Assembly (NCBI RefSeq): GCF_002885975.1
Contig: NZ_POSP01000003.1
Location: 62,001 to 126,000 of the forward strand
Reading direction: 5' to 3'
Length of the DNA stretch: 64,000 nt
From: Paucibacter aquatile
GTDB lineage: Bacteria > Pseudomonadota > Gammaproteobacteria > Burkholderiales > Burkholderiaceae_C
The position numbers and the translations under genes are program-made. This document shows positions 9,504-18,266 of the stretch, in pieces; position 1 is the stretch's first letter, and each line of letters begins with the position of its first letter. The notes beneath the pieces are model-generated. The model was not told the origin of the DNA. It ran no database searches and was given only the letters and a program-made list of their open reading frames with translations.

Positions 9504-11272
9504 GGGCGCTCACGCTCCGCGGCCAGGCGGTCCAGCTGTTCTTCGTAGGCATCGAGAAAGGCCTGGCCAAACAGGTCCTCGAAATCGTCCTGCGCCTCAC
9601 TCGAGAGCTGGCTGAACAGCTCCTCGAAGGTGTCCCAGAGCCGCGCCTTGCGCAGCGAGGGCAGCAGCGCGCTCAGGGCCGAGCGTTGGGTCAGGTCCGC
9701 CTCCAGCCGCACCGGGTCGAAGCGCAGCAGCACGCTGTCCAGGGCCGAGCGCATGCCGGCCATCACCGCCAGCTGGTGGGCGCGCAGATCGTTGAAGGCA
9801 TCGCGCATGGCCGGCTGGGCCGGCATGAAGCCCGGCAGCGCCGGCGACAGCAGGTACTGCATGGCCACCTCGGCCGAGGGCGAAAACTTGAGCGGGTTGT
9901 TCTCCTTGGCCACGATCATGGTCATCTCGGCCCGCATCTCGCGCTTGAGCGCTGCACGCGCAACCAGCAGTTCCACGGCGCCACGGGTCGATTCGCGCAA
10001 GAGGCTGCCGATCAGGCGCATCAGGTCTGGCGTCAGGGCCTCAAGGCGCAGGCCCGGCGTGGCCAGACCTTCCAGCAAGGCGGCCAGCAAGGCGCCCTCC
10101 CCGGCTGCAGCAGTGGGGCTTGCCGTGGCCGTGGACGCAGGATTGGGGCCCGCACGCGGCACTCCAGCTGGAGCGGCAGCCAGTGCTGGCGCCGCAGGCG
10201 AACGATCGAGGGTGGACGGCCACGGCGTGGCCAAGGGATCTGGCACCGGCGCGCCCTGCACCCGCTCCTGGCGATCGCCCGGCCCGCGCGCCAGAAAACC
10301 GGGCACCGTGGTGGGCATCGGGTCCTTGATCTCGTCCCAGGAGAACACCGCGCCGGGCGGCAGGGCCGGCGCCGCGGGGCTGGCTGCAGGGCTGGCAGCG
10401 GGAGTAGGAACCGGCTTGGCCGCCTCGGCGCGCACACGCGGCATGGCGGCATTGAGTTCGGAGCCATGGTCGGCCAGGCTGGGCCCGGACCGGGCGGGCG
10501 CTGCGCCACCGGGCTGGAGCAGCGGGTCGATGCTCGACGGCGCGGGCGCCAGCAAATGGGCAAAGGGATCGGCAGCGCCGGCACCCGTACCCGCACTGGC
10601 CCCGGCTGCGCCCACCCCGCCCAGGCCGAACAAGGCGTCCAGCGAGCTCTCGCTGCCACCGCCCAGCAAACCAGCCAGGCCGGCCGATCCGGCAGCCGCT
10701 GCGGGGAATGAGGGGGCCGCGCTCGTTGAGGCCGCGCCGGCCTTGGACGGGCTCAGGTCGGCAAACGGGTCCCAGTCCTCGGGGATCATGGCTGCGCCTG
10801 CGCCGCCGTGGGCGGCCGGCGCCGCCACCGGGGGCCGCGATGCCGGCAAGGGCGAGATGGGCGGCGAAGCGGCAGCGGCTGGGGCGGTCACGCCCGGCGC
10901 CGCCAGGCCGCCGCTGATGTCGCCGAACAGATCGGCAAAGGGGTCCGCGCTGGCCGCGGCCTTGTGCTCCTCGCTCACGCTCAAGAGGTAGCCACCGATC
11001 TGCAGTTGATCGCCCGCCTGGAGCAGCTGCTCCGCTTGCGGCGCCAAGGTCTGGCCGTTGTAGAGCACCGGATTGCTGCCGTTGTCGGCCACCACATAAC
11101 GCCCGGCGCGGAAACTGATGCGGGCATGCTGGCGCGAAATGCTGCGCTCCGGGTCGGGCAACACCAACTGGTTGCCCTCGGCCCGGCCGATGCTGCCGCC
11201 CAGCTCGTCAAAGCTGGCGCTCAAGCCCTGCATGGGCTCGCCGTTGAAACTGAGCACGGTCAGGCGGATCAT
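9500..11272 (-). CDS. tagH: T6SS FHA-domain protein TagH (Fha)
   Basis: TagH/Fha binds phosphothreonine and promotes assembly of the T6SS when phosphorylated. The 590-residue product has an N-terminal FHA domain (about residues 25-100, with IGRAEGN, SISRQHARI and DNGSNPVLYNG), a long Ala/Pro/Gly-rich linker (about 110-390), and the C-terminal TagH domain with NPLKFSPSAEVAMQYLLSP. That domain order is standard for TagH. GGAGG stands just before the ATG at 11272. It overlaps pppA by 4 bp downstream, and is separated by 63 bp from the unrecognised gene upstream. Confidence 0.93.
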   Translation of the reverse strand: MIRLTVLSFNGEPMQGLSASFDELGGSIGRAEGNQLVLPDPERSISRQHARISFRAGRYVVADNGSNPVLYNGQTLAPQAEQLLQAGDQLQIGGYLLSVSEEHKAAASADPFADLFGDISGGLAAPGVTAPAAAASPPISPLPASRPPVAAPAAHGGAGAAMIPEDWDPFADLSPSKAGAASTSAAPSFPAAAAGSAGLAGLLGGGSESSLDALFGLGGVGAAGASAGTGAGAADPFAHLLAPAPSSIDPLLQPGGAAPARSGPSLADHGSELNAAMPRVRAEAAKPVPTPAASPAASPAAPALPPGAVFSWDEIKDPMPTTVPGFLARGPGDRQERVQGAPVPDPLATPWPSTLDRSPAAPALAAAPAGVPRAGPNPASTATASPTAAAGEGALLAALLEGLATPGLRLEALTPDLMRLIGSLLRESTRGAVELLVARAALKREMRAEMTMIVAKENNPLKFSPSAEVAMQYLLSPALPGFMPAQPAMRDAFNDLRAHQLAVMAGMRSALDSVLLRFDPVRLEADLTQRSALSALLPSLRKARLWDTFEELFSQLSSEAQDDFEDLFGQAFLDAYEEQLDRLAAERERP

Positions 11273-11335
11273 GCCCGGACCTCCATCTCGCGGCCGGTGG
11301 GCGTCAGCAAGCGGCCAGGCGTCTGTGTGTGGTGA

Positions 11336-12154
11336 TCAGCGCAAGACATAAAACTCTCCCTCGATGGCCGAGACGCGAAGCGGCCAATGCAGCATGCAAG
11401 CAGCGCCCGAGGCCGTGCGGCCGGGGCTGCGAAGAAACGGTAGGCCATCGGCCCCCAGGCATTCCAGCAGCCGCCCCCCGGCCACCGCTCTGAGCTTGAG
11501 ATTGCCGAGGCTGGGCAGCACGGGCTTCAACGCCTGAGCGGCATGTTGACTCTGGACCTGGGCGCGCAGCCGTGCCACTTCGCTGCCCAGCTCGCGCTGG
11601 TAGGCCTGGGCCAGTTCCTCCAGACGCAGTCGCGACGCGCGAATCAGCGGCTCGGCATCACCCTTGGCCAGGCCCAGGGCCAAGCCCATGACATGGTCGA
11701 CCAGACCGGCTCTCACACTCGGATTGAGGCTCTGAACCGGCGCATCCAGCCACCGCCAGCGCGGGAAGCTGATCGGCAGCTCTAAGCGCTGTTGCAAGCG
11801 TGTGGGCGAGCGGTAGACCTCGGCTTCCGCCGGTGCCCAGTCCAGGGCCGCCAGGGTGCGTGCATGGCTGGGGTGGGCCAGCGCACCCATGCGCGGCAGC
11901 AGCAGACACAGGCGTGCGCCCAGGTGGCCATCGGACAAGGCCGGCTCCGCCTCGGCCTCGCTGCCCTCCGCCAGGACCGGCGCAGGGTTGATGACCAGCT
12001 CCAGCTGATTGGCACCGGCCAGCGCGTACTCATGCACCGGCAGATTCAGCACCGTGCTTTGCTGGCCGTCCACACGGCCCAGCGGCACCCCGTTGAACCA
12101 GGCTTCGGCGCTGCAGCCCAGCGCTTCCAGTCGGAGGACGAGCAGGCGTTCCAT
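11336..12154 (-). CDS. Unrecognised protein in T6SS/vgrG operon (272 aa)
   Basis: I do not recognise this family. The open frame continues upstream to 12283, but the ATG at 12154 shares one base with the TGA of the preceding gene (TGATG), which marks the likely start. The first ~60 residues are beta-rich with AWFNGVPLG and LPVHEYALAGANQLELVI, resembling a small jelly-roll. The middle has short beta segments, and residues about 165-230 are predominantly helical and possibly coiled (LRLEELAQAYQRELGSEVAR). No signal peptide or membrane helix is seen. Position between a vgrG-linked gene and tagH suggests a T6SS accessory or cargo role; this is inference only. Confidence 0.6.
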   Translation of the reverse strand: MERLLVLRLEALGCSAEAWFNGVPLGRVDGQQSTVLNLPVHEYALAGANQLELVINPAPVLAEGSEAEAEPALSDGHLGARLCLLLPRMGALAHPSHARTLAALDWAPAEAEVYRSPTRLQQRLELPISFPRWRWLDAPVQSLNPSVRAGLVDHVMGLALGLAKGDAEPLIRASRLRLEELAQAYQRELGSEVARLRAQVQSQHAAQALKPVLPSLGNLKLRAVAGGRLLECLGADGLPFLRSPGRTASGAACMLHWPLRVSAIEGEFYVLR

Positions 12155-13944
12155 CAGGCCATGCTCCAGTCCAGCAGTGGCAAGGCGGGCAGCAGCTGCA
12201 AGGTTTGCTGGCAGGGCCCCATCAGCGGGTCCTGGGTCAGCAGCTCCAGCGACACCGCCTCCAGCTGCAGCTTGGCATACCACTCCCAGCCGCTGCCCAC
12301 CTTGCTGTTGGGCCGCAAGCCCAGCTCGCCAAGCAGGGCGGCCTGAGGCGCCGACACCGGCTGCAAGAGCGCGCCGGTCTCCGAGGCCAGTGGGTCCAGG
12401 CTCAGGCTGAGCGGCAGGCGCCAGCGGCTGACGGTTTGCGCCATCAGCGCCGGCAGAGGCTCGCCGGCATGGCTGCGATTGAGTTGCGCCCGCAACTCGG
12501 CGCGGCCGGCGCAGCGCAGGCTCAGCCGGCTGCGGGCGTCTCCCAGCTGCAGCTCGGCACTGAACTCCAGATCGGCCAGACAGGCCTCAAGCTGCAGCTG
12601 GGCCTGCAGGCCCATCCAGGCCGATGCCGCCAGGCCCTCGGCGCCCAGGCGCCAGCCCCAGCTGAACGCGGCCGAGCCGCGCAGCAAGCCCAGGCTGCCC
12701 TCCAGCTTGGGCTGCTGCAGCGCGGGCACCTGGGCCCAGGCTTCGGCCAGGCGGCACAGGGCTTGGGCGCAGGCGGCGTCCAGGCCTTGGTCCAGCTGTG
12801 CCTGCAGAGCCTGGGCGTCCTGCGCTTCGCCGTCCCGCTCGACACGGCAACGGCTGAGCGACTGCCGCTGGGCCTGGTGGCTGTGCGTGATGAGCTCGCG
12901 CTGGTCCATGGCCAGGCGCGGACGCTGAATCTCGACCCACCACTGCGCCGCTGGCCAGGCCTGGATCAGGCCATGCAGTGAACCCAGGGCCTCGCCCTGG
13001 TCACGCAGGCCGCAGACCTGCAGCTCCAGCTTGTAATACTCGGGCGAGCTCTCTTCCGCCACCAGACAGCCCGGCCCGCTGGCCTGGCTGCTGGGCGCGC
13101 GGGCGACCATGGGCCAATTCAGGGCCCGGGTTTCGTGGCCTTGCCAGCGTTGGCGGTCTTGCGGGCCGGTGACGATCAGGGCCGGATGGTGATCGCCGTT
13201 GCAGCTGGCATGGCTGCGGGCGCGCAGCTGCAGCCGGCAGGGCTCGCCCTGACCCGCCACCGGGGCCAGAACGCTGATCAGGGCCGGCAGCGGGTGCTGG
13301 CTGTCGATGCGCAGGGGCGCCAGCTCCAGCCGCGGCAGTCGCTGCCAGCCGCCGGCCTGCCAGTGGTAATCCTGGGCCACAGGCGCCGGGCGCTCGCCGC
13401 CCTCGGCGACTCCGGCAGGCAGGACACGCAGCTCCACGGCCTCCAGATCACAGGCGACGCGCGGCAGGGGCGGCGCGGCGGCGACCCGGGCCAGGCCGGC
13501 GCGCGGCTCAGCCGCCCAGGCCTCGATGGCATCCAGCAAGCGTGCGTCGGCCGCACGCAGGCTGGCGGCATCGACCTTGGCGCCGGCCATGCCCCGCAAC
13601 TCGGTGAGCGAGCGCTGCAGCAGCTGATGCAGGCTGGCCCATTCCGCCAACGCCGGCCGCTCGCTGGCATCGCTCAGATGCTGCGCGGCCCAGGCGTACT
13701 CGGGGCGCTCCTGGAAGCTGGGCCCCCAGACAAAGCAGAGGTTGACGTAACGCCCCACGCTGGCGGGCTGGCGCAAGCCCAGCTTGCGGGCCTGTTCCAC
13801 CGCCAGCTGGACAAAGGTGTGGTAACGCTCGGCCAGCAAGGCTTCCATGGCCGGCCACTGCGCGGCCAGATGCGCGGCCAGGCGGGGCACAAAATCGTGC
13901 CACGCCACCGTGCCCTGGGCTTCTGAGGAAAGCTGTGCCTGCAT
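12154..13944 (-). CDS. Unrecognised protein directly downstream of vgrG (596 aa)
   Basis: I do not recognise this protein. It starts 7 bp after the vgrG stop and its own stop overlaps the next start, so vgrG and these two genes form one transcription and translation unit. The N-terminal ~120 residues are helical, with the distinctive SVGRYVNLCFVWGPSFQ and LHQLLQRSL segments. The rest is beta-rich and rich in Leu, Gln and Trp, with no signal peptide or transmembrane helix. Genes immediately after vgrG often encode effectors, or adaptors that load an effector on the spike; either role is possible and neither is shown by a motif I can name. Confidence 0.6.
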   Translation of the reverse strand: MQAQLSSEAQGTVAWHDFVPRLAAHLAAQWPAMEALLAERYHTFVQLAVEQARKLGLRQPASVGRYVNLCFVWGPSFQERPEYAWAAQHLSDASERPALAEWASLHQLLQRSLTELRGMAGAKVDAASLRAADARLLDAIEAWAAEPRAGLARVAAAPPLPRVACDLEAVELRVLPAGVAEGGERPAPVAQDYHWQAGGWQRLPRLELAPLRIDSQHPLPALISVLAPVAGQGEPCRLQLRARSHASCNGDHHPALIVTGPQDRQRWQGHETRALNWPMVARAPSSQASGPGCLVAEESSPEYYKLELQVCGLRDQGEALGSLHGLIQAWPAAQWWVEIQRPRLAMDQRELITHSHQAQRQSLSRCRVERDGEAQDAQALQAQLDQGLDAACAQALCRLAEAWAQVPALQQPKLEGSLGLLRGSAAFSWGWRLGAEGLAASAWMGLQAQLQLEACLADLEFSAELQLGDARSRLSLRCAGRAELRAQLNRSHAGEPLPALMAQTVSRWRLPLSLSLDPLASETGALLQPVSAPQAALLGELGLRPNSKVGSGWEWYAKLQLEAVSLELLTQDPLMGPCQQTLQLLPALPLLDWSMA

Positions 13945-13951
13945 GGAGGCC

Positions 13952-16024
13952 TCAGCGGTGGGTCAAGGGATCTTCCGGCGCCTCGGGTGCTTGCGGCGCC
14001 TCCGGATCCAGCGGTGACACCGGGCTGGCGCCGCTGCCGCTGCCCGGCGAGCCGCCCGAGTTGAGCTTCACCATCGTGCCAGTGATGGACACGCCGTCCG
14101 GCCCCAACACGATGGACGAGCTGCCCGCCTTGATGGTGATCTGCGTGCCCGCCTCAATGACCACATTCATGCCCGCCTTGAGATGCAGGTTCTGGCTGGC
14201 CTCGGCGCCGATATTGGCGCCGATCTTGAGGTGCAGGTCAGCGCTCGATTCCATCGAGATGGCCGCGCCCGATTTGGCCGTGATGTCCTTGTCGGTCTTG
14301 AGGCTGAACACCCCCCCGCTCTTGAACACCAGGTCCTTGCCCACGGTCAGGTCAAGCTTGCCGTCGACCGCCTGCTTCAGGTCTTTGAGCACGCTCAGAT
14401 GCATTTCGCCCTCGACCTTGTCGTGGCGGTTGCCCTTCAGGCTGCGGTGCTCGTCCTTGCCAATCTCGCTCTTGTAGGTTTCCTCGACAAAGTCCAGGCG
14501 GTCTTTTTGGGCATGGAGCAGCACATACTCCTCGCCCTTCTTGTCTTCGAAGCGCAGCTCGTTGAACTCGGCCGCACCGCCCAGCTTGCTGCGACTCTTC
14601 AGGGTGCTGACCGTGGCATGGGCCGGCAACTCGTAGGGCGGCTTCTGCTGGGCGTTGTAGACCCGGCCGGTGATCAGCGGGCGGTCCGGATCGCCTTCCA
14701 GAAAATCGACCACCACTTCCTGGCCCAGGCGCGGCAGGGAAACCATGCCAAAGCCATTGCCGGCCGAGGGGCTGGCCACACGCACCCAGCAGCTGCTGGC
14801 GGCAGTCTTGGTGCCGATGCGGTCCCAGTGGAACTGGATCTTCACGCGACCATGTTCATCGGTGACGATGTCGCCCGGGTCGGCATCGCCGACCACCACC
14901 GCGGTCTGCGGCCCGGCGACGCTGGGCTTGCGGCTCAGGCGGCGCGGCCGGAAGGCCTGGTCAAAGCGCTGCAACTCAAACTCGCACTGCAGGCCAAAGG
15001 CCGAGCCCAAGCTGCCCGCCCCCACGCCGGACTCATAGCCGCCGCGCTTCATCTCGATGCGGGTGGACAGCACCAGGTACTCGGCGTTCTGGTCGCTGCG
15101 CGGATGCTTGCTCAGCTTGAACCGCCCCCCGGCGCACAGGCCCGGCGAGTCGCCCTTGCCATGAAAGCGGCCGAACTGCGCCTGTGCTTCATCGAGCTGG
15201 ACCAGCGCGCGCGCATCGCCAGCGGCCTTGGCTTCGTAGCCACCGGGGTAGTCGTAGACCTCGTGGCCGGCCTCGGCATGGCTGCGGCTGGCCGTGGCCG
15301 GCGAGCTGCTCAGGTCGGTGTCGGGCGTCAGATAGTTGTAGTCGCGCAGCACGACCTTGCCGGTCTGCACCTCGCTGCGCATCTGCCAGCTGTGGATGGC
15401 GCTCTGCTGGGTCAGGGCATTGCCCTCGGCCAGGAAGGGAATGGTCTCAAAGCCCGCCATGGCCACGTGGGCGCTGCTGCTGTCGGCAATCACCAGCTCG
15501 TGGCGCGATTCGCTGTGGCGGAAGAAGTAGAAGATGCCCTCTTCTTCCATCAGGCGCGAGACGAAATTGAAGTCGCTTTCGCGGTACTGCACGCAGAACG
15601 CCCGCTTGGCATAGCTGCCGCTCAGCTCCTGCACCACGCTGCCGCTGTAGTCGGCGAACACCTGCTCCAGGATCTCGGGCACGCTCAAGTCCTGGAAGAT
15701 GCGCAGGTCGCTGGACCGCGTCAGCAGCCACAGGCCCGGGCGCAGCGTCAGCTGGTAGACGAAGTTACGCCCTTCCATGCCCTGGAAGGAAAAGGCGCTG
15801 ACCAGGCCATGGAACCAGCGGGTGTTGGACGCATCCAGGCGCAGCGAGACCGCCGCCGCCGTGCCCAGCAGATCGTCGGCCGACAGGGTGGCCTCCGAGG
15901 AGATGGCGGAAACCTGGAACTCAAACGGCGTGGACAGCGCCTCGGACGCCGTCATGGCGCGAAAGCGCAGATGGGCGCCAGCCGCGCTGTTCATCCCCAT
16001 CAGAAACCCGGTCGATGCTGGCAT
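13952..16024 (-). CDS. vgrG: T6SS spike protein VgrG (TssI)
   Basis: VgrG trimers form the T6SS spike that is expelled with its effectors. The product from the ATG at 16024 has about 690 residues. It contains the Rhs/VgrG N-terminal gp27-like domain, the gp5 OB-fold region with VTDEHGRVKIQFHWDR and VRVASPSAGNGFG, the LGQEVVVDFLEGDPDRP motif, and a C-terminal beta-helix (DUF2345-like) with repeated valine/isoleucine patterns. A short Gly/Ser/Pro tail ends the protein, with no obvious fused toxin. GAGGA precedes the ATG; longer in-frame starts to 16171 lack support. It is the first gene of the block, with a 229-bp divergent intergenic gap upstream. Confidence 0.94.
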   Translation of the reverse strand: MPASTGFLMGMNSAAGAHLRFRAMTASEALSTPFEFQVSAISSEATLSADDLLGTAAAVSLRLDASNTRWFHGLVSAFSFQGMEGRNFVYQLTLRPGLWLLTRSSDLRIFQDLSVPEILEQVFADYSGSVVQELSGSYAKRAFCVQYRESDFNFVSRLMEEEGIFYFFRHSESRHELVIADSSSAHVAMAGFETIPFLAEGNALTQQSAIHSWQMRSEVQTGKVVLRDYNYLTPDTDLSSSPATASRSHAEAGHEVYDYPGGYEAKAAGDARALVQLDEAQAQFGRFHGKGDSPGLCAGGRFKLSKHPRSDQNAEYLVLSTRIEMKRGGYESGVGAGSLGSAFGLQCEFELQRFDQAFRPRRLSRKPSVAGPQTAVVVGDADPGDIVTDEHGRVKIQFHWDRIGTKTAASSCWVRVASPSAGNGFGMVSLPRLGQEVVVDFLEGDPDRPLITGRVYNAQQKPPYELPAHATVSTLKSRSKLGGAAEFNELRFEDKKGEEYVLLHAQKDRLDFVEETYKSEIGKDEHRSLKGNRHDKVEGEMHLSVLKDLKQAVDGKLDLTVGKDLVFKSGGVFSLKTDKDITAKSGAAISMESSADLHLKIGANIGAEASQNLHLKAGMNVVIEAGTQITIKAGSSSIVLGPDGVSITGTMVKLNSGGSPGSGSGASPVSPLDPEAPQAPEAPEDPLTHR

Positions 16025-16253
16025 AGGTCCTCGAATACCTGGGGCGTTCCTGGCGAGCAGGCGACCCCGCTCGACACGCCTCGTGCCGAGACTATACGGT
16101 CGCCAGGCGCCTGAAATTTCGTGATTAAGCCCGCAGAAAATTGCCGCGCAGCCCTTGCCGCCTGCGCACAATCGGCCTCGCCGACCGGGCTGTCATCAAG
16201 CTTGGCCAGAATGCGGGCATCTCCCAATTTCAGCCGGCCTGGCCGCCGCCGCG

Positions 16254-17186
16254 ATGACTGTTTCGGAACCCGATGTCCTGATCGAAGCCGCCGAAGGCCC
16301 CGCGCCTCTGATCATCACCTTCGGCTTTGCGCAGTGGAATGCGCCGGTGGCGTTTGATTTCGTGGGGCGGCTGCGCAAACTCGAGTTCCTGCTCGGTCAG
16401 AGCTTTCATCGCATCCATCTGCGCGACCGCAGCCTGTCGTGGTATCTGCACGGCCTGCCCGGCCTGGGCTCCAATCTGCTGCGCACGCTGGACGCACTCG
16501 CCAGCCAGGTGCGCGCGCTGGCGCCGACGCGGGTGCTGACCCTGGGCCAATCGATGGGCGGTTACGGTGCCATTCTCTACGGCCTGGCCCTGGGCGCCGA
16601 TCGCATCGTCGCCTTTGGCGCTCTGTCCACCATGGACCCCGCGGTGGCGCGCGCGCAGGCCGACCCGCGCTGGCTGTCGGTGATGGAGCGCTTGCAGGCC
16701 GAGGGCATCCGCCCCGAGCGCAGCGATCTGGTCACTCTGGCCGCCGCCTCGGCCCGGCCTCTGGACCTGCGCCTGCATTACGGCGAGCAGCCGGACTTCC
16801 CCGAACAGGGCCCGGCGAACCTCGATCTTTTTCATGCCGAGCGATTCGCCAGCCTGCCCGGCTGCCGCATCCACCGTCATGCCCAGGCCAACCATGCGCC
16901 CTCGCTGCTCTTGCAGGCTCAAGGCCAGCTCGATGCCGTGCTGCTGCGCGATCTGTTTGATGTGGATCCCGGCCTGGTTCATCAGCGCCGGCAGCCCGTG
17001 TTGAGCGACCCGCAGCTGCAGGCCATGGCGGGGCAGCTGCTGCGCGGCGCGTCAGCCGAGGCGGTGCTGGAGTCCCTGCTCGAGCAAGGCCTGGCCCCGG
17101 TGAGCGCACGTTCGGCGCTGGCCGTGTTGCAGCGCGACCCGGTGTTCCTGGCCGCCACTCAGCATTGGAGCGAGCAGCGGCGCTGA
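16254..17186 (+). CDS. Alpha/beta-hydrolase-fold protein with C-terminal helical module
   Basis: The 310-residue product has an alpha/beta-hydrolase nucleophile elbow, LGQSMGGYGA (Ser near residue 99), after a beta strand, and a late NHAPSL that could supply the catalytic His. The substrate is unknown and I cannot name a specific family. Residues about 258-308 form a separate helical tail (QLLRGASAEAVLESLLEQG and ALAVLQRDPVFLAA). A very similar segment opens the protein encoded convergently 13 bp away (17200-18255), which suggests the two work on related substrates or partners. The ATG at 16254 was chosen because residues upstream in the open frame look non-coding. The gene is divergent from vgrG. 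Confidence 0.65.
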   Translation: MTVSEPDVLIEAAEGPAPLIITFGFAQWNAPVAFDFVGRLRKLEFLLGQSFHRIHLRDRSLSWYLHGLPGLGSNLLRTLDALASQVRALAPTRVLTLGQSMGGYGAILYGLALGADRIVAFGALSTMDPAVARAQADPRWLSVMERLQAEGIRPERSDLVTLAAASARPLDLRLHYGEQPDFPEQGPANLDLFHAERFASLPGCRIHRHAQANHAPSLLLQAQGQLDAVLLRDLFDVDPGLVHQRRQPVLSDPQLQAMAGQLLRGASAEAVLESLLEQGLAPVSARSALAVLQRDPVFLAATQHWSEQRR

Positions 17187-17199
17187 AGGCGAGATCCAC

Positions 17200-18255
17200 T
17201 CACCAGTTGCCGATGCTGGGGTTGGCGTAGCTGAACTGGTTGGGGATGTCCAGATTGGTGAAGGAGAAGGACATGCTCAGCTCCAGCGCGCTGACCTGGT
17301 GCCACCAGCCCAGGGGCAGGAAGAGCGTGTCGCCAGGCGTCAGCACGGTCTCCAGCACCGTGGCCTGGCGGAACAAGGGGTAGCGCTCGAAGTCGGGCCG
17401 GTCCAGATCGATGGGGCTGTAGACGCCCATGCGGTTGTAGAGCAGCGGCGTCTGCCAGGGCGAGATGAAGCGCCAGCGCTTGCGGCCCACGACCTGGGTG
17501 TGGAAGAGCATCAAGGTGTCGTGATGCAGCGGCGTGTGCGTGCCGCCGGGCCCGAACCAGAAAGACGCGGCACCCGGCAGCAGGCTGGGGTCGCACAAGG
17601 GTGGCATGCTGCCGATATCGGCCAGCAAGGGCAGGAACTCGGGCCGGCGCAGCATCTCGTCGTTGGCCGTCAGGTAGTGGTCGTTGCTGTCACCGGCGCT
17701 CTGCACCAGATCCACAAACTCGCTCACCCGCATGCGCTGGCGCAGCGCCCCCTTGTTCTGCTCGAACAAAGGGTCGCGCGATCGGCCCACCTGCACATCC
17801 ACCTCGAGATGCCCGAAGCGCGTGGCAAAGTCGGCCGGCGACCAGCGCTGCAGCGCCGGCCAGTCTGCGGCAACATCCTCCAGCACCACCGGGCGGCAGC
17901 CCAGCACATAGCGCTCCAGCAACTCTTCGCGGCTCACACCGCGGCGCCGCTCGATCTCGCGGTAAGCCGGCGCGCTGTCCAGCAGCTTCTGGTGGCTGGC
18001 CATCAGGGATTCCAGCTTGCGCTGCATCTGCTTGTGCTTTTGCGCGGCGATGAAAGCCGGGCTGGCCAGCACACTGGCGATGGCGGCCTCGCAGGCGGCG
18101 GGGTTCAGGCCGGCCGACTGCATCACCGCACGCATCGAGGCCGGCTCGCCCTCCCACATCAAGCAATCGGCCACCCATTGCAGCCATTCAGGCGGCAGCA
18201 CCGGCGGGGCCGGGTTCAGCGGGCGCGGCGGCGAGAGCGAGGGTAGCTGCTGCAT
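17200..18255 (-). CDS. Cupin-like / JmjC-type Fe(II)/2-oxoglutarate hydroxylase
   Basis: The C-terminal two thirds match the cupin-like (Cupin_8/JmjC) oxygenase family: RPVVLEDVAADWPAL near residue 121, the HxD pair in GGTHTPLHHDTLMLFH near 237, the conserved VGRKRWRFISP, and GDTLFLPLGWWHQV with the second His near 318. These would bind Fe(II), and 2-oxoglutarate is the usual cosubstrate. The substrate (a protein side chain or a small molecule) is not known. The N-terminal ~85 residues are a helical module like the tail of the neighbouring hydrolase. The stop of the S8 protease gene lies only 11 bp beyond this gene's start, so this gene follows the protease on the same strand. Confidence 0.8.
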   Translation of the reverse strand: MQQLPSLSPPRPLNPAPPVLPPEWLQWVADCLMWEGEPASMRAVMQSAGLNPAACEAAIASVLASPAFIAAQKHKQMQRKLESLMASHQKLLDSAPAYREIERRRGVSREELLERYVLGCRPVVLEDVAADWPALQRWSPADFATRFGHLEVDVQVGRSRDPLFEQNKGALRQRMRVSEFVDLVQSAGDSNDHYLTANDEMLRRPEFLPLLADIGSMPPLCDPSLLPGAASFWFGPGGTHTPLHHDTLMLFHTQVVGRKRWRFISPWQTPLLYNRMGVYSPIDLDRPDFERYPLFRQATVLETVLTPGDTLFLPLGWWHQVSALELSMSFSFTNLDIPNQFSYANPSIGNW

Positions 18256-18266
18256 GGCGGCGCGTC

